Source: Chaetoderma sp. LZ-2023a (Eukaryota; Mollusca; Caudofoveata; Chaetodermatida; Chaetodermatidae). From it: a stretch of DNA of 64,000 nucleotides. The stretch spans positions 50,516,073 to 50,580,072 of the forward strand of contig CM067360.1 of NCBI GenBank assembly GCA_034401795.1, written 5' to 3'. Below, piece after piece: positions 38,872 through 50,239 of the stretch; position 1 is the first letter of the stretch; every line of letters starts with the position of its first letter. The translations under genes were made by a program, and so were the position numbers. The notes below the pieces were generated by a model. The model made no database searches. It saw only the letters and a list, made by a program, of their open reading frames with translations, and had not been told where the DNA came from.

Positions 38872-40620
38872 GATGATGATGATGATGATGATGAGTGACG
38901 GTATTCTACATCTGATGATGTAAAAGCTTCATTCAGGTGCAATCAGTCTTTCTTAAACCTTGTCCGCTGTGTCTTGTCCACTGTGAGTGTCCTGAGCTCC
39001 TTTAGGTTCTTTCTCGTGTTAGTGGTCTTAGATTATGTTCTTTGTTGTCTGATCGTAAAACTCTTAGCAATTTAATGTTGTGGTATCCTTTGCATGCCTG
39101 ATACCTGTTGGCATGCCTTTGCATGCCTGATACCAAGTCTATAAATTCTAGTGATTTCTAAGCAGGCATATTTTCTGGCATTTGAAGAACATGTCCGAAC
39201 ATAGACTATCGCTGCTGTGTGGCACTCACAGATAGTATCTCTGTGTTTCAGAGTTTGTAGACTGCTGCATTTGATATTAGACTGTGTGGCCAGCGATGAT
39301 TTGTAATGGTTCGCAGATATTTGCAGTGACATGCATCATGTTTGTTCAAGTGGACTTTTGGAGCCGCACAGCTGTTGCAATTGTATAGCATTATGGAAGC
39401 ACATGTGGCATCATATAGTTGCATCTTGACATTCATGGGTATTTTAGAGACATGAATCCACAACTTAAAAAAAGGATCAGAAGGCGATATTTTGTGTTAC
39501 ACAGCGAGTTCCATTGTCTGTAGTGCTGCAGAGGAGGAAACCAGAGATTCTGCTCTTCCTTACTTCTCAGTGCCCCCTGATGTGGTTTACCATCATCATT
39601 CCATTTCTGTGGTGTCGGATAGGTATACACAACTGAACCGTGTTTTGGCATCATTCACGAAGATGTTTGCAGCCTTGAACCTTTCTGCAGCTATTGGAAG
39701 TAATGTATTAAGAGGATCTTTTTCCTCGTCGATAAAGTAAACATCATCTGCATGCTCCATCTCTAGTGGTATACCTCGCATTGAGATTTGAGGGGTTTAT
39801 TTTGTGAAGTGTTCTCTAACAGATGTTAGAGCTGCGGCGAGGTAGCAAGTGGAGAGCACTGATGGTGATCCTATTTATGTTTCGACCTGTGCAGAAAGCA
39901 TTGATTTGACACAAATATGTAGTTTTGTGTTTGGCACTTTAATAAGTCGTAGTTCGTCATCATCTTAGCCAGGTTAGAAATTTTGAAGGATATGTCATTT
40001 CTTGATGGTATTAAATACATGTGACATGTTGATTCCCATCTTTTTAGAAGTCACAAATACTTTGATAGTACAACTCATTTCAACATTCATTATGTCCAGA
40101 TTATGTCAGCAGAGCTACCTCCTGTCCTCTTAAAACCACTGCAGTTTCCAGTAAATTTGTCAATCTTATCTCTGATATGAGATCATGTCACATTTGATAG
40201 AATTTTTATAATACTGTTTAATAAAAGCACTATTGATCTCGCGTTAGAAAGCAGTCTGGGTGGTTTCTTAGGCTTTGGGAGTGCAATGAGTGTACCGTCT
40301 CCAACACCATAGATAGATAGGTGGAACGGCAGAATTGATGATGAGTGTGATTTATGTCGGTCCTTTATCGACTAATCACTGGTTTGTAGTCAGAATTACA
40401 GTCTGTACCACCGTATGATGATGAGTCTCGGCGTAACCTGTTTGCATTCACCTTGCACAGTATGTAGCCAATCTGATTAAAGATTGCTTTAGTTGTTTGG
40501 GTTTTCTTGTCATCTATGTGTCCCATCCATGTTGTAATGTTGTTCTATGATGACATGAGTCCTTAAAGACTTTGTTTGTTGCATGAGACACAGATGAAGG
40601 CAGCTAATGCATCTTCATTA
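38872..40620 (-). mobile_element. Decayed LINE, endonuclease end to 3' tail
   Basis: The minus strand from about 40600 downward reads a remnant of the endonuclease end (GGTDCNSDHKPV), then LIALPKPKKPP and KIDKFTGNCSGFKRTGGSSA. It continues with the RT box region HADDVYFIDEEKDPLNTLLP and then MQLYDATCASIMLYNCNS. Several stops and shifts are present. The 3' end is an (ATC)n tail at 38872-38894. The same family as 32651-33372. DIRS copy B3 sits directly upstream in this orientation. Confidence 0.7.
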
Positions 40621-42089
40621 CTCTTGCATTTTCCCATTTCACTTCAAGAGTATACTTACCTCCCTAATACTTTTGATATTGCTAAATATTGGCTTTCACT
40701 CAATAAACACTCAGATTTAAAACAGTTAGGTGCCCCTACTGGGCAGGGAGTCAGAGCGTAGTCTGGCGGATGCCAGCCCCACCACCGCGCATGCGCAGAC
40801 TAGCACTTCCTCTTTGCTAGATTATTGGCAGAGAGTTCACACATGTCTTTTTGTGCTGAAGCTTTTTCTTAATCTTAAACTGTTTAAGTGGTGTTATTTA
40901 GAAGTGATAGTCACTTTTTTGGATGGCGGGAAGTAACAATTCGCCAAAGAAGGACTTAGGACCTTTAAATCAGGTGACTTCTAGTAAAATTAGCGAGTTT
41001 TCTTCCCGGTGTATTGTGTTTCCGGGACTCGCGTTTACCGTGATAAGCGCCTTAGTTAGTTGGTTTATGTCAACTCGGTGCTACCTAGGACTAATTTCTC
41101 TTTCTGTTTATGTCCACAGGTCTGTATGACGCTAGGTGGTGACGTCACAGTAGCAGAGAGTTAGTTTTCTCTCCACCATGGTTCCATTTCCTACTAACAC
41201 TGTTAGGTTATCTAACCAAATGAAAAAGATGTCCAGTGAGTTGGAGGCCTAGTATAAAGGTCTTCTCACTTTGCCCTCTTGATCCAATTCCTTCCCCATG
41301 AGGTGGAGAGAGTTAAGAGGCGTGCAGATGGTGGAGTTCTCCGGTTCGTCACGTTGGATGGTTTGTCTATACAAAGTGTCAGGTATCTAGTTATTGATAA
41401 TGTGGTGATGTTAATTATTGTAAACAAACAAAGGGAGATAATTAACATTTTTGCCAGAAAAGAGTTATCTATATGTATCTGATGGTTGTGTAGTCGACTT
41501 ATCCATTCAGCATACAATTCGTCCTTGCACTTGGATGTTTTGTTGGGATCGAATTTTTCCTGTCACGGGATTAATGACGTCATAATCAGCCTGGCTATGT
41601 GTTTATCAGCAATTCAAGCGCTATGCTGGTTTCTGATGTATATTGATCTTTATGATCGTTTTCCTTCTCTTTGAGTTGGATTGAGTTTCTAAGCTTAACT
41701 AGTTGCTCATACTCCTTGTCCTTTGCCCTGTTTCAGGGACCGGGTTGCGCGTCCTGTGGTCGTTTTCTTCAGGAAAAGTTCTGGCCGCATCTGTGCTATC
41801 AATGTAGCCCTTGTGGTCCATTGGTTAATTGTGACATATGTAAGCACTGGGGGGGCGAGTTAATGTCCGAATTCTTGTGCTGCTTACAGGCGACGGACAA
41901 GGTGGTAGAGGAGGAGAAGAAGAAGAAGCGGAATCGAGAGGTTGTAAGTAGGAAGGGTAAGGGGAAGGTCTCGTCCGCGGTGGATATGGAGGCCTTCCGG
42001 ACCGAGATGTTGGGAGAGATGAAGAGGACAATAAAGGATTTGGTTCCAGGGTTGCTTCGTGGCATGCTTCCTGGACCAAATCCTTTACT

Positions 42090-42282
42090 TTTCACATCAA
42101 GAGTATACTTACCTCCCTAATACTTTTGATATTGCTAAATATCGGCTTTCACTCAATAAAACACTCAGATTAAAAACAGTTAGGTGCCCCTACTGGGCAG
42201 GGAGTCAGAGGTAGTCCGGCGGATGCTCGCCCCACCACCGCGCATGCGCCGACTACTACTTCCTCTTTGCTCATTTATTGGC
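42090..42282 (+). repeat. B4 left inverted terminal repeat
   Basis: Inverted match to 48903-49070. It contains the NRF1-like GCGCATGCGC at 42241-42249 and TACTTCCTC. Base 42096 is A where the other copies have T. Confidence 0.9.
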
Positions 42283-42372
42283 AAAGGGTTACATGCGGTT
42301 TTGTTGTTTTCATACTTTTCTGCGCGTTGCCTTGTTTTTCGCTCACGTTTGACGTTTATTTTTGGTGGAAGC

Positions 42373-45238
42373 ATGTCGGAAAGGGAGGATTCGCCTCTGG
42401 AAGGAGCGGGATCGCTTTATCAGGTGAATTCTTTGATATGCTAGCGTGTTTTGTCCCGGTTTAATGTATTTCCGGGACTCGCGCTTACCGTGATTAGCGC
42501 CTGATTATGTTGGGTTTTTACAACATGGTGCTTCATATGTCTCATTTCTCTTTGTGTTTTGTCCACAGGTATCGCATAGAAGCTTTGGTGGACTTTTCGG
42601 CACAAGAGGATATGTTTTCTCTCCACCACGGTTCCATTTCCTACTAATACTGTTAGGTTATCTAACCAAAAGATCTATGTTCAGTGAGTTGGAGGCCTGT
42701 TATAAAGGTCTTCTCACTTTGCCCTCTTGCTCCAATTCCTTCCCCTGAGGTGGAGAGAATGTAGAGGCGTACTATGGTGGAGTTCTCCGGTTCATCACGT
42801 TGGATGGTTTGTCTATACAAGGATCAGGTATCTAATTATAATGTAAACAAAAGGGGAGATAATTTCCCTTTTTGCCAATACTAGAATTGGAAGGAGTTAT
42901 CTCTGTATCTGATTGTTGTGTACTCGAAATGCCAATTCAACGGAAATGTTCCGTTTTTACTTATACAATTCGTTCTTGCTCTTGGTGCTTGTTGCGGATC
43001 GATTGATTTGGTCACGAGAGTGATGACGTCATAATCGGCCTTGGCCTTTTTATTAACAATTAACGTTTTGTCCATGGCTGGTTCTTCTTGATTTCTGATC
43101 TTGAGATCCTGTCCTCTCTTTTTAGTTGGTTTTGAGTTTGCTAACCTTAACTACCTTGCTCATTGTCCCTGTCCTTTGTCCTGTTTCAGAGACCTGGTTG
43201 CCCGTCCTGCGGGAGGTTTCTGAAAAGCCGCTTCGTCCCGCACTTGTGCTTCAGCTGCAGTCCCTGTGGACCGTTGCTGAAGTGCGACGTATGTAAGCTA
43301 TGGGGGGGCGAATTAATGTCTGATTTTCTCGCATTGCAGGCAAGGGAGAAGGTAATGGAGGAAGAGAGGAAGAAGAAGGAGAAAGTGTGTAAGAAGGGTA
43401 AGAAGAAGGCCTCATCCGCGGTGGATATGGAGGCCTTCAGGTCCGAAATGTTGCAAGAGATGCAGAGGACAATAAAGGATCTGGTCCCAGAGTTGCTTCG
43501 TGGCATGCTCCCTGGGCCAGCTCCTTTGTTGTCCTCGGCATCTGCTTACGAGCAGGTGATCCCCGCCTCTGAATCCGGTCTCTTTAGGTCCGGTCCGGTT
43601 GTGGATTCAGAGGTGGCCCCTTTGTTGGGGGCAGTCCAAGGCCCTGGCAGCAGGCATGGCGCCGCGCCGAGGGGCCGTGGACAACGGTTGTTGCTGGGAC
43701 CCGCGGTCTGCTCATCAGACCCCGGGTATCCGCGCGCCGAAGGTGCCAAACCCTCCTATGGCACCTTTCCTGGCCAGTCCGGGTTAGCTTTCTTTGCTGA
43801 CCCGGAGTCTAATCTTTCTGGCCAGGAAGAAGAGGATCTCCTGCTGGGGTCGCCGTCTGAGGACGTGGCCATGGAATACGACGTCTGTGCACCCCTCGCG
43901 GGGAATGCAGGCGACGTGTTCCATGGTTCTACTCACGCAGGAGTAGATTTCACGGTCCAGAGGGTGTCCCCGGGCGGTGCTGTTGACCACGGATACCGCA
44001 TACCTCGGCTTGCCGATGGTATGGCTGGTGCTGGTCAGACCCGTGGTAGAGCGGTGTTTACCCCGCGCTCTGCCACGGCGCCTGCTCCTGGTCAAGCCGC
44101 GGATTTTAGCATGCCTGCTCTCTCGGGCCCGCATGCTTTTCCAGGCTTGCCAGGGGTATCAGCTTACCCGCCGTCGACATCAACTGCGAGTGCTCTGGAG
44201 GAAGACGAAGGCCCTCGTCTAGTAGAGCGCTCGCAGTTAGCCACGGAGGAGGATTGGTCGGACGCTTGCCAGTGGCTGGTGAGTGTTCGGCCAGATCTAC
44301 CCGTGGAGCTGCCGGCTAGCCAGCGTGACCATAGGCCGTGGTTAGCTGGTAGGCCGGCGGCTACCGCTATGCCATCTCTGCCGCTTGCTGAGCATGTCGT
44401 GGACATGTTCGAAGCGGCAGAGGCGTCCATTAAGGTGAATGGACGTCTCGCGAAGGCCCCTCGCGAGGTGGCGAAGCGGTGCCGCATCGTGCCCCTGGAT
44501 TACCAGCGGTACGGTGTGGTGCCAAAGCCGAGCGTTGATGATCGCGCGGCTTTGGGCGAAGATGCGCGGCCAGGCTCCCGTTCTGACACGGGAGTCTTGT
44601 GCTCGAACGCGTTGCGTTCGGCAAATGCCGCGCTGCGGGATGCGGAGGAGAGTGGGAGAGCGTCGATTGCCGCTCTATCCCACGTTTCCCAGCTGCTACA
44701 AGGGGTGGTAGCGGCTTCCGCATCACGCCAACCTAGCCCGGTGACAGTCCAGAGAGCCATTCAGGATGGTATCAACCTGGCTTTGGACTGTTTGACGCGG
44801 GCGGTAACCAGAAGTGTCCGGGCGCGGCGCACGTTTGCACTTGACAATCTGTGCCCGTCCCAGGACCTGTATAATAGGCTGCTGCGGACGCCTATGACAG
44901 GTCCTGGTCTCTTTGGAGGTGAGGGATGCAGGCACCTCCAGGAGACGGTCACTCTGGTTAATAACCAGAGGGCGCTGCGGGAACAGTTTGAGGTGCTCCG
45001 GCGGGAGCGTGTTCGCGCGGCACCCCCTGCGTATCGTCCTCTGCAGGCTCGAGGTGGTGCTGGCCAGGTCAGGGGCCAGCCACCGTCGCAACGTAGGCCT
45101 AGGCCACGGGCGATTCGGCCAGCAGTGAGGGGGGCGCAGGCTCCCCAGCCGCACCCAGCCAGACAGCAGCCCGCGCACCGTGGTGCGCGCGGCGCTGGGC
45201 GGGGCGCGCGGGGATCTGGTCGCGGTAATCGGGCCTGA
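42373..45238 (+). CDS. B4 gag-like protein, two exons
   Basis: Exon 1 is 42373-42423 (17 codons, MSEREDSPLEGAGSLYQ), donor CAG|GTGAAT. Exon 2 is 43190-45238, acceptor CCTGTTTCAG, starting RPGCPSCGRF. Together they give about 699 residues without a stop. The Cys motif (HLCFSCSPCGPLLKCDVCKLW) is followed by a Lys/Glu-rich helix and the conserved block EEDEGPRLVERSQLATEEDW. TPMTGPGLFGG and an Arg/Gly/Pro-rich tail complete it, the tail probably binding nucleic acid. The end overlaps the RT frame. Confidence 0.82.
42424..43189 (+). other. Putative gag intron of B4 (766 bp)
   Basis: Same position and phase as in B1. It has CRE palindrome TGACGTCA at 43024-43031 and an internal TTTGTCCACAG|GTATCG at about 42569. 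An alternative exon from that acceptor would stay open for ~60 codons to the stop at 42746-42748. Confidence 0.7.
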
Positions 45239-47369
45239 TGGCCTGGTTACCGCGGTGGGAACCACTCCGGTGTTACAGGCCGAGAGAACAGTGCCACTCT
45301 GGCCCTCCTTATGTCCACCTCTATCCCTAGGTGGACCGGTGGGCGGCCGTTTGGCCGCCCGCTTGCCAGAGTGGAAGCGGTTGACTCAGGACCGTTTAGT
45401 CTTGCGATGGCTTTCGGTCGGGTATCGTCCCGACTGGGTGACAGGCCCGCCATCGCGACTGTCTCTCGCGCCGATCTGGACTCCCATTCCACGGGATCCG
45501 GATCAGAGGTTGTGTATAGAGGAGGAAATAAATTCCCTCATACTAAAAGAAGCCATTCAGCCGGCACAGAGGTGCCCGGGCTTCTATTCAACCCTGTTCT
45601 TAGTAACAAAAAACACCGGAGGGTGGAGGCCGATTCTCAACCTCAAGCCGTTGAACAAGTTCATCGAGACACCCAGTTTCAAGATGGAGACTGTGCGCTC
45701 GGTGTTGGCGGGGTTAGAGCGAGGGATGTGGACAGCATCGATAGATTTGAAGGATGCTTATTTCCACATTCCCATAGAGAGGAGTTTCCGTCGATTCCTG
45801 AGATTTGCATTTCAGGGCCGGCGGTGGGAATTCAGGGTGTTACCCTTCGGAATTTCCACGGCTCCTCGGGTCTTCACCCGTGTGGTTCTCGCGATCACTG
45901 CATACCTCCGCAGGAGAAGCATAGCAGTCCACACGTACATAGACGACTGGCTATTGAAAGCACACACCCGGGAAGCGTTGTCCGCCAATCTGGTGATTGT
46001 TTTGAAAACTCTCTCGGACTTGGGCTGGATAATCAATTTCCCGAAATCAGAGCTAACTCCATCCCAGAAGTTTGTTTACCTGGGCATGTTCTTCGATCTG
46101 GAGACGGGGTATGTGTACCCCACTCAGGAGAGGGTTCAAGTACTCATCTCGGTAATTCAGTCGGTGTGCGACAGTCGTCATGTCCTGGCACGGGTTTACT
46201 TGAGAATGCTGGGCTTGATGGTTTCTTTGGAACCAGTCATTCCACAGGCCGCCTTGCGCAGGCGTCCGATCCAGTTGTTTCTCATGACACAGTGGACCCA
46301 GAGTTCAGGTTCGCTGGACTCGAACGTGCCGGTGTTGGCGCCTCTGATTCACCACCTGCAATGGTGGTTGAATACAGAGAATCTCTTGCTGGGGGTTTTG
46401 CTAACCCCTCCCCACCCTCAGGTGACTGTGTATACAGATGCATCGATGGAGGGGTGGGGAGCTTGTCTGGAAGAGTCCACAGTATCAGGGCTTTGGGATC
46501 TGGATCAGTCCAAGGAACATATCAATCTACTAGAGCTAAGAGCAGTAGTCCTGGGCCTGGAACATTTCTTACAGAAAGTTCAGGGCAAGATTGTTCTAAT
46601 TCGTTCAGACAACTCAACAGTAGTGACTTACATAAACCGCCAGGGCGGAACGAAGTCGCCCAGTCTCTGTATGATGACATGGGGACTGCTTTGTTGGTGC
46701 CTGGATCATGGGATCACCTTGAAAGCAGTTCATATTCCGGGGAGGTTAAATCTGCTAGCAGACTCATTGAGCCGAAGGATGAGTGTTTTACCCACGGAAT
46801 GGCAACTAAATCAATGTGTGGCGGATCGTCTGTTCGACCATTGGGGGAAACCCAACATAGATTTGTTCGCGATGAAGAAGAATGCGAAGATGACGACGTA
46901 CGTCTCTCCGATTCCAGACCCAAGCGCTTTCGCAACAGATGCGTTAGCTATCAGCTGGGAGGGAATGTATGCATACGCATTCCCCCCAGCAATCCTGATT
47001 CCAAAGGTGCTTCAGAAAATCAGGCAGCAGGAGTGCCAAGTGCTTCTGATCGCCCCGGATTGGCCAAGCCGATCGTGGTATACGGATCTGCTGGACCTTC
47101 TGGTCTGCAATCCGGTTCCGCTGCCTCTGATGGACAACCTTATCTTCCAGGGCAAGGCCCTTCACGACAATCCGTCAATGTTCCGATTGACTGCGTGGAT
47201 GTTGTCAAGGAATCTAGAATTAAGGAGGGCTTTTCTGAGCAAGCGGCCATGTTTATGGCCAAAGCCAGGAGGGGGTCAACCTCCAGAGCATATAATTATA
47301 AAATCAACAGATTTGCAGAATGGTGCTCAAAAAGATGTATTGATCCAATGGAATCATCTATTCAGGTAG
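45180..47369 (+). CDS. B4 reverse transcriptase-RNase H
   Basis: Pol protein, open for 729 codons in the +1 frame relative to gag. The RT palm has SIDLKDAYFHIPI, LPFGISTAPRVFTR and the catalytic YIDD at about residues 253-256. RNase H acidic residues are seen at about D420 (VYTDASMEGWG), the Glu of NLLEL, D477 (IRSDNSTVV) and D528 (LLADSLSRR). A conserved DIRS region follows (GKPNIDLFAMKKNA, APDWPSRSWYTDLLDLL). The true N-terminus is unknown because the frame overlaps gag by about 60 bp; translation probably depends on gag. No methyltransferase domain is seen. Confidence 0.93.
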   Translation: MVRAALGGARGDLVAVIGPDGLVTAVGTTPVLQAERTVPLWPSLCPPLSLGGPVGGRLAARLPEWKRLTQDRLVLRWLSVGYRPDWVTGPPSRLSLAPIWTPIPRDPDQRLCIEEEINSLILKEAIQPAQRCPGFYSTLFLVTKNTGGWRPILNLKPLNKFIETPSFKMETVRSVLAGLERGMWTASIDLKDAYFHIPIERSFRRFLRFAFQGRRWEFRVLPFGISTAPRVFTRVVLAITAYLRRRSIAVHTYIDDWLLKAHTREALSANLVIVLKTLSDLGWIINFPKSELTPSQKFVYLGMFFDLETGYVYPTQERVQVLISVIQSVCDSRHVLARVYLRMLGLMVSLEPVIPQAALRRRPIQLFLMTQWTQSSGSLDSNVPVLAPLIHHLQWWLNTENLLLGVLLTPPHPQVTVYTDASMEGWGACLEESTVSGLWDLDQSKEHINLLELRAVVLGLEHFLQKVQGKIVLIRSDNSTVVTYINRQGGTKSPSLCMMTWGLLCWCLDHGITLKAVHIPGRLNLLADSLSRRMSVLPTEWQLNQCVADRLFDHWGKPNIDLFAMKKNAKMTTYVSPIPDPSAFATDALAISWEGMYAYAFPPAILIPKVLQKIRQQECQVLLIAPDWPSRSWYTDLLDLLVCNPVPLPLMDNLIFQGKALHDNPSMFRLTAWMLSRNLELRRAFLSKRPCLWPKPGGGQPPEHIIIKSTDLQNGAQKDVLIQWNHLFR

Positions 47370-48208
47370 TGGCTGATTTCCTCTGTCACCTATATGATGC
47401 CTATAGCCTCAAGCCTAACTCTATTGCTGGTTATAAGTCAGCTTTAATGACTGTTATTCCTTGCTTGGCTAATAGGGGGAGTGATGAAGTAAGTACATTA
47501 AATGTATTAATTAAAGGCATGGGCAATCTAAGACCAAGGAATCCTCCACTGATTCCGTCTTGGAGTTTATCACTGGTGCTCCAGGTACTAGGTGATAAGC
47601 CTTTTGAACCACTTAGTTCCATTTCTATGAAAATGTTAACTCTTAAAACTGTATTTTTAATTGCTGCGGCCTCGGCTAGGCGTAGGAGTGAAATTCACGC
47701 TTTATCAGCCGAGGTTGACCGTTTTGTGGTTACAGGGGAAGGCCTTAAGCTTCTACCTAGGATTAATTTCTTGTCTAAAAATCAGTCATTGAAATATCCA
47801 GGTCAACCTATTTTTTTGCCATCTTTAACTAGATATGATCCTAATTCTAAAGTATGGTGCCCCGTACGGGCGCTGCTCCGGTACAAACAGCGTACTTCGG
47901 AGTGGCGTACCGACCAGTCAGCGTTATGGTTGTCATATATTGAACCCCATGGTAGGGCGTCTAAGGACACCATTTCTAGGTGGATTGTGGAATGTATTCA
48001 ATTTTGTCACAAATCCGCCACCGGGCGACAGGTTGACGTGGCCAAGGCTCACAGTGTCCGCGGTGTCGTGACATCCACTGCCCTTTTTAATGGGGTCCCT
48101 GTGGATGATATTATGTCAGTGGCTCAGTGGCACTGTGAGTCTAGTTTTACAGACCATTACCTCCGTGACACCTCTAACCCTCTCGCCTTGTCGATTTTGA
48201 AACAATAA
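47249..48208 (+). CDS. B4 tyrosine recombinase
   Basis: About 319 residues from ATG 47249. Catalytic set visible: R144-R146 in ASARRRSE, H268 and R271 in HSVRG, W294 in AQWHC, and the nucleophile Y304 in FTDHYLRD. The family inserts circular DNA by recombination and gives no target duplication, which fits the ends of this element. It overlaps the RT gene by about 120 bp in a different frame, the same frame as gag. Confidence 0.93.
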   Translation: MFMAKARRGSTSRAYNYKINRFAEWCSKRCIDPMESSIQVVADFLCHLYDAYSLKPNSIAGYKSALMTVIPCLANRGSDEVSTLNVLIKGMGNLRPRNPPLIPSWSLSLVLQVLGDKPFEPLSSISMKMLTLKTVFLIAAASARRRSEIHALSAEVDRFVVTGEGLKLLPRINFLSKNQSLKYPGQPIFLPSLTRYDPNSKVWCPVRALLRYKQRTSEWRTDQSALWLSYIEPHGRASKDTISRWIVECIQFCHKSATGRQVDVAKAHSVRGVVTSTALFNGVPVDDIMSVAQWHCESSFTDHYLRDTSNPLALSILKQ

Positions 48209-48734
48209 CCGCTTTATGTTTGTGAAGAGTGCCTCCGCATTGCTTATATACTTCGCCATTCAGCGACGGTGACAACCACTTGTCGGGACTGTATCATCCT
48301 TCTCTGCTGGAGTCATGATGACAGCTTCCTAGGACAACAAGGTCAGTCTTGTTCATGTGTTGTTCATTGTTTGTATTGTCACGTTACCCAGTGTTATTAA
48401 TATGGTGATGGTTTATGTGGGTTGTGGTTCTTTATAGAGAGTATACGAAAATGGAGCCTTTTCGTCTCTGTCCTATAGTACTTAGCACTAGTACGAAGAG
48501 AGCGTGTAGGACATTGAGGTCATTTAATCTTCCTCCCAAGGGAGGGGGGGGAGCGCATATGACAAATCGGTCATCTCTCAGGCATCGGTTGTGTTATCCG
48601 ATGGTTTATCAAATCCTGACTGTGTTTTCACACAGTTTCAGACGTCATAAGTGCCTTAAAACGCTTGAAAGCGTATAGGGAAGAGCTGGTCTTTTGACCT
48701 CGCCTCCCTCCCGCCAGATTCACTTTCGAATTCT

Positions 48735-48835
48735 GGCAATATCAAAAGTATTAGGGAGGTAAGTATACTCTTGATGTGAAATAAACGAAATCTAGGATTT
48801 CTTTTTTCACGAGAGAGTTGATACTTACCTCCCTA
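48735..48835 (+). repeat. B4 internal complementary region
   Basis: 48735-48781 is the complement of the left end, including the variant base (T at 48775 pairs with A at 42096). 48782-48835 is the complement of the right end. Confidence 0.93.
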
Positions 48836-48902
48836 GATACTGACCCGGCCTCTCCGCCCCACAGAGGCTCGGTCTTCAGGCTCTTGGTAGTTGCATGTGT
48901 TA

Positions 48903-49118
48903 GCCAATAAATGAGCCAGAGGAAGTAGTAGTCGGCGCATGCGCGGTGGTGGGGCGAGCATCCGCCGGACTACCTCTGACTCCCTGCCCAGTAGGGGCAC
49001 CTAACTGTTTTTAATCTGAGTGTTTTATTGAGTGAAAGCCGATATTTAGCAATATCAAAAGTATTAGGGAGGTAAGTATCAACTCTCTCGTGAAAAAAGA
49101 AATCCTAGATTTCGTTTA
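48903..49118 (+). repeat. B4 right inverted terminal repeat
   Basis: Complement of the left ITR with the outer extension GTATCAACTCTCTCGTG to CGTTTA. Confidence 0.9.
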
Positions 49119-49524
49119 GTCCTCATCATCGGCTTCGGAGCAGGTAATCCCCGCCTCTGGATCGAATTTCCTTAGTCCGCTTCCGTTGTTCGACGATTCA
49201 GAGGTGGCCCCATTAGAGCGGGCGTTCCACGGCCCTGGCAGCAGGCTTATTGCCGCGCCGATAGGGGACCGTGGACGGTTGTCGCTGGAACCCGCGGGCT
49301 GCTTATCAGTCCAGGGGTATCCGCACGCCGCGGTGGCCAGTACCTCCTATGGCACCGTTCCTGGTCAGCCCGGGTTAGCTCTCTTTGCTGACCCGGGGTC
49401 TAATCTTTCTGACCAGGGTAATGAGGATTACCTGCTAGGGTCGCCGTCTGACGACGTGGACATGGATGAAGACGTTTGTGCACCCCTCGCGGGGAATACA
49501 GGCGCCTTATTCCACGGTTTTACT

Positions 49525-50024
49525 NNNNNNNNNNNNNNNNNNNNNNNNNNNNNNNNNNNNNNNNNNNNNNNNNNNNNNNNNNNNNNNNNNNNNNNNNNNN
49601 NNNNNNNNNNNNNNNNNNNNNNNNNNNNNNNNNNNNNNNNNNNNNNNNNNNNNNNNNNNNNNNNNNNNNNNNNNNNNNNNNNNNNNNNNNNNNNNNNNNN
49701 NNNNNNNNNNNNNNNNNNNNNNNNNNNNNNNNNNNNNNNNNNNNNNNNNNNNNNNNNNNNNNNNNNNNNNNNNNNNNNNNNNNNNNNNNNNNNNNNNNNN
49801 NNNNNNNNNNNNNNNNNNNNNNNNNNNNNNNNNNNNNNNNNNNNNNNNNNNNNNNNNNNNNNNNNNNNNNNNNNNNNNNNNNNNNNNNNNNNNNNNNNNN
49901 NNNNNNNNNNNNNNNNNNNNNNNNNNNNNNNNNNNNNNNNNNNNNNNNNNNNNNNNNNNNNNNNNNNNNNNNNNNNNNNNNNNNNNNNNNNNNNNNNNNN
50001 NNNNNNNNNNNNNNNNNNNNNNNN
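49525..50024. other. Assembly gap, exactly 500 N
   Basis: Placed inside the gag gene of B3. The sequence after it is not DIRS. Confidence 0.97.
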
Positions 50025-50239
50025 GCATGACACGTGTGTTTTTAATTACGTTGAAATGTTTCACTGATAAAAGAATAAATGCTGAATATCTACAATTCCA
50101 AGAGAGACTTCAAGACTGGCAATGTCTTGGAATTAATATTTTCAGCGATTAAACATTCCGATTTTAAAAGCACTTACTGAAATAAGACTAACTCTTAGAC
50201 AAAATGATGACAAGATCCTAGGAAAGACAAACCTGGAAT

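Larger units (their letters stand above)
42090..49118 (+). mobile_element. DIRS-type element B4, complete, nested in B3 gag
   Basis: Length 7,029 bp, from TTTCACATCAAGAG to GATTTCGTTTA. All three genes have open frames, and the ITRs and ICR are intact. Compared with B1, B3 and B5 it forms a distinct subfamily (for example MSERED at exon 1 and RPGCPSCGRFL). As the nested and only intact copy it is the best candidate for recent autonomous activity. Confidence 0.93.
40637..49524 (+). mobile_element. DIRS-type element B3, split by nested B4 and cut by gap
   Basis: The left part is 40637-42089 and the right part resumes at 49119, running to the N gap at 49525. The two parts are nearly identical to the matching regions of B1 and B5. 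About 5.2 kb (rest of gag, RT, recombinase, ICR, right ITR) is not in the assembly. Confidence 0.9.
40923..49524 (+). pseudogene. B3 gag-like gene, interrupted by B4
   Basis: Exon 1 (40923-40973, MAGSNNSPKKDLGPLNQ) has donor CAG|GTGACT. The gag exon starts at 41737 after CCTGTTTCAG with GPGCASCGRF and the Cys motif (HLCYQCSPCGPLVNCDICKHW). It is cut at 42089 within PGPNPLL by insertion of B4. The frame resumes at 49119 (SSSASEQVIPASGS) and runs into the gap. The intron and the 7-G stretch are as in B1. Confidence 0.85.
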
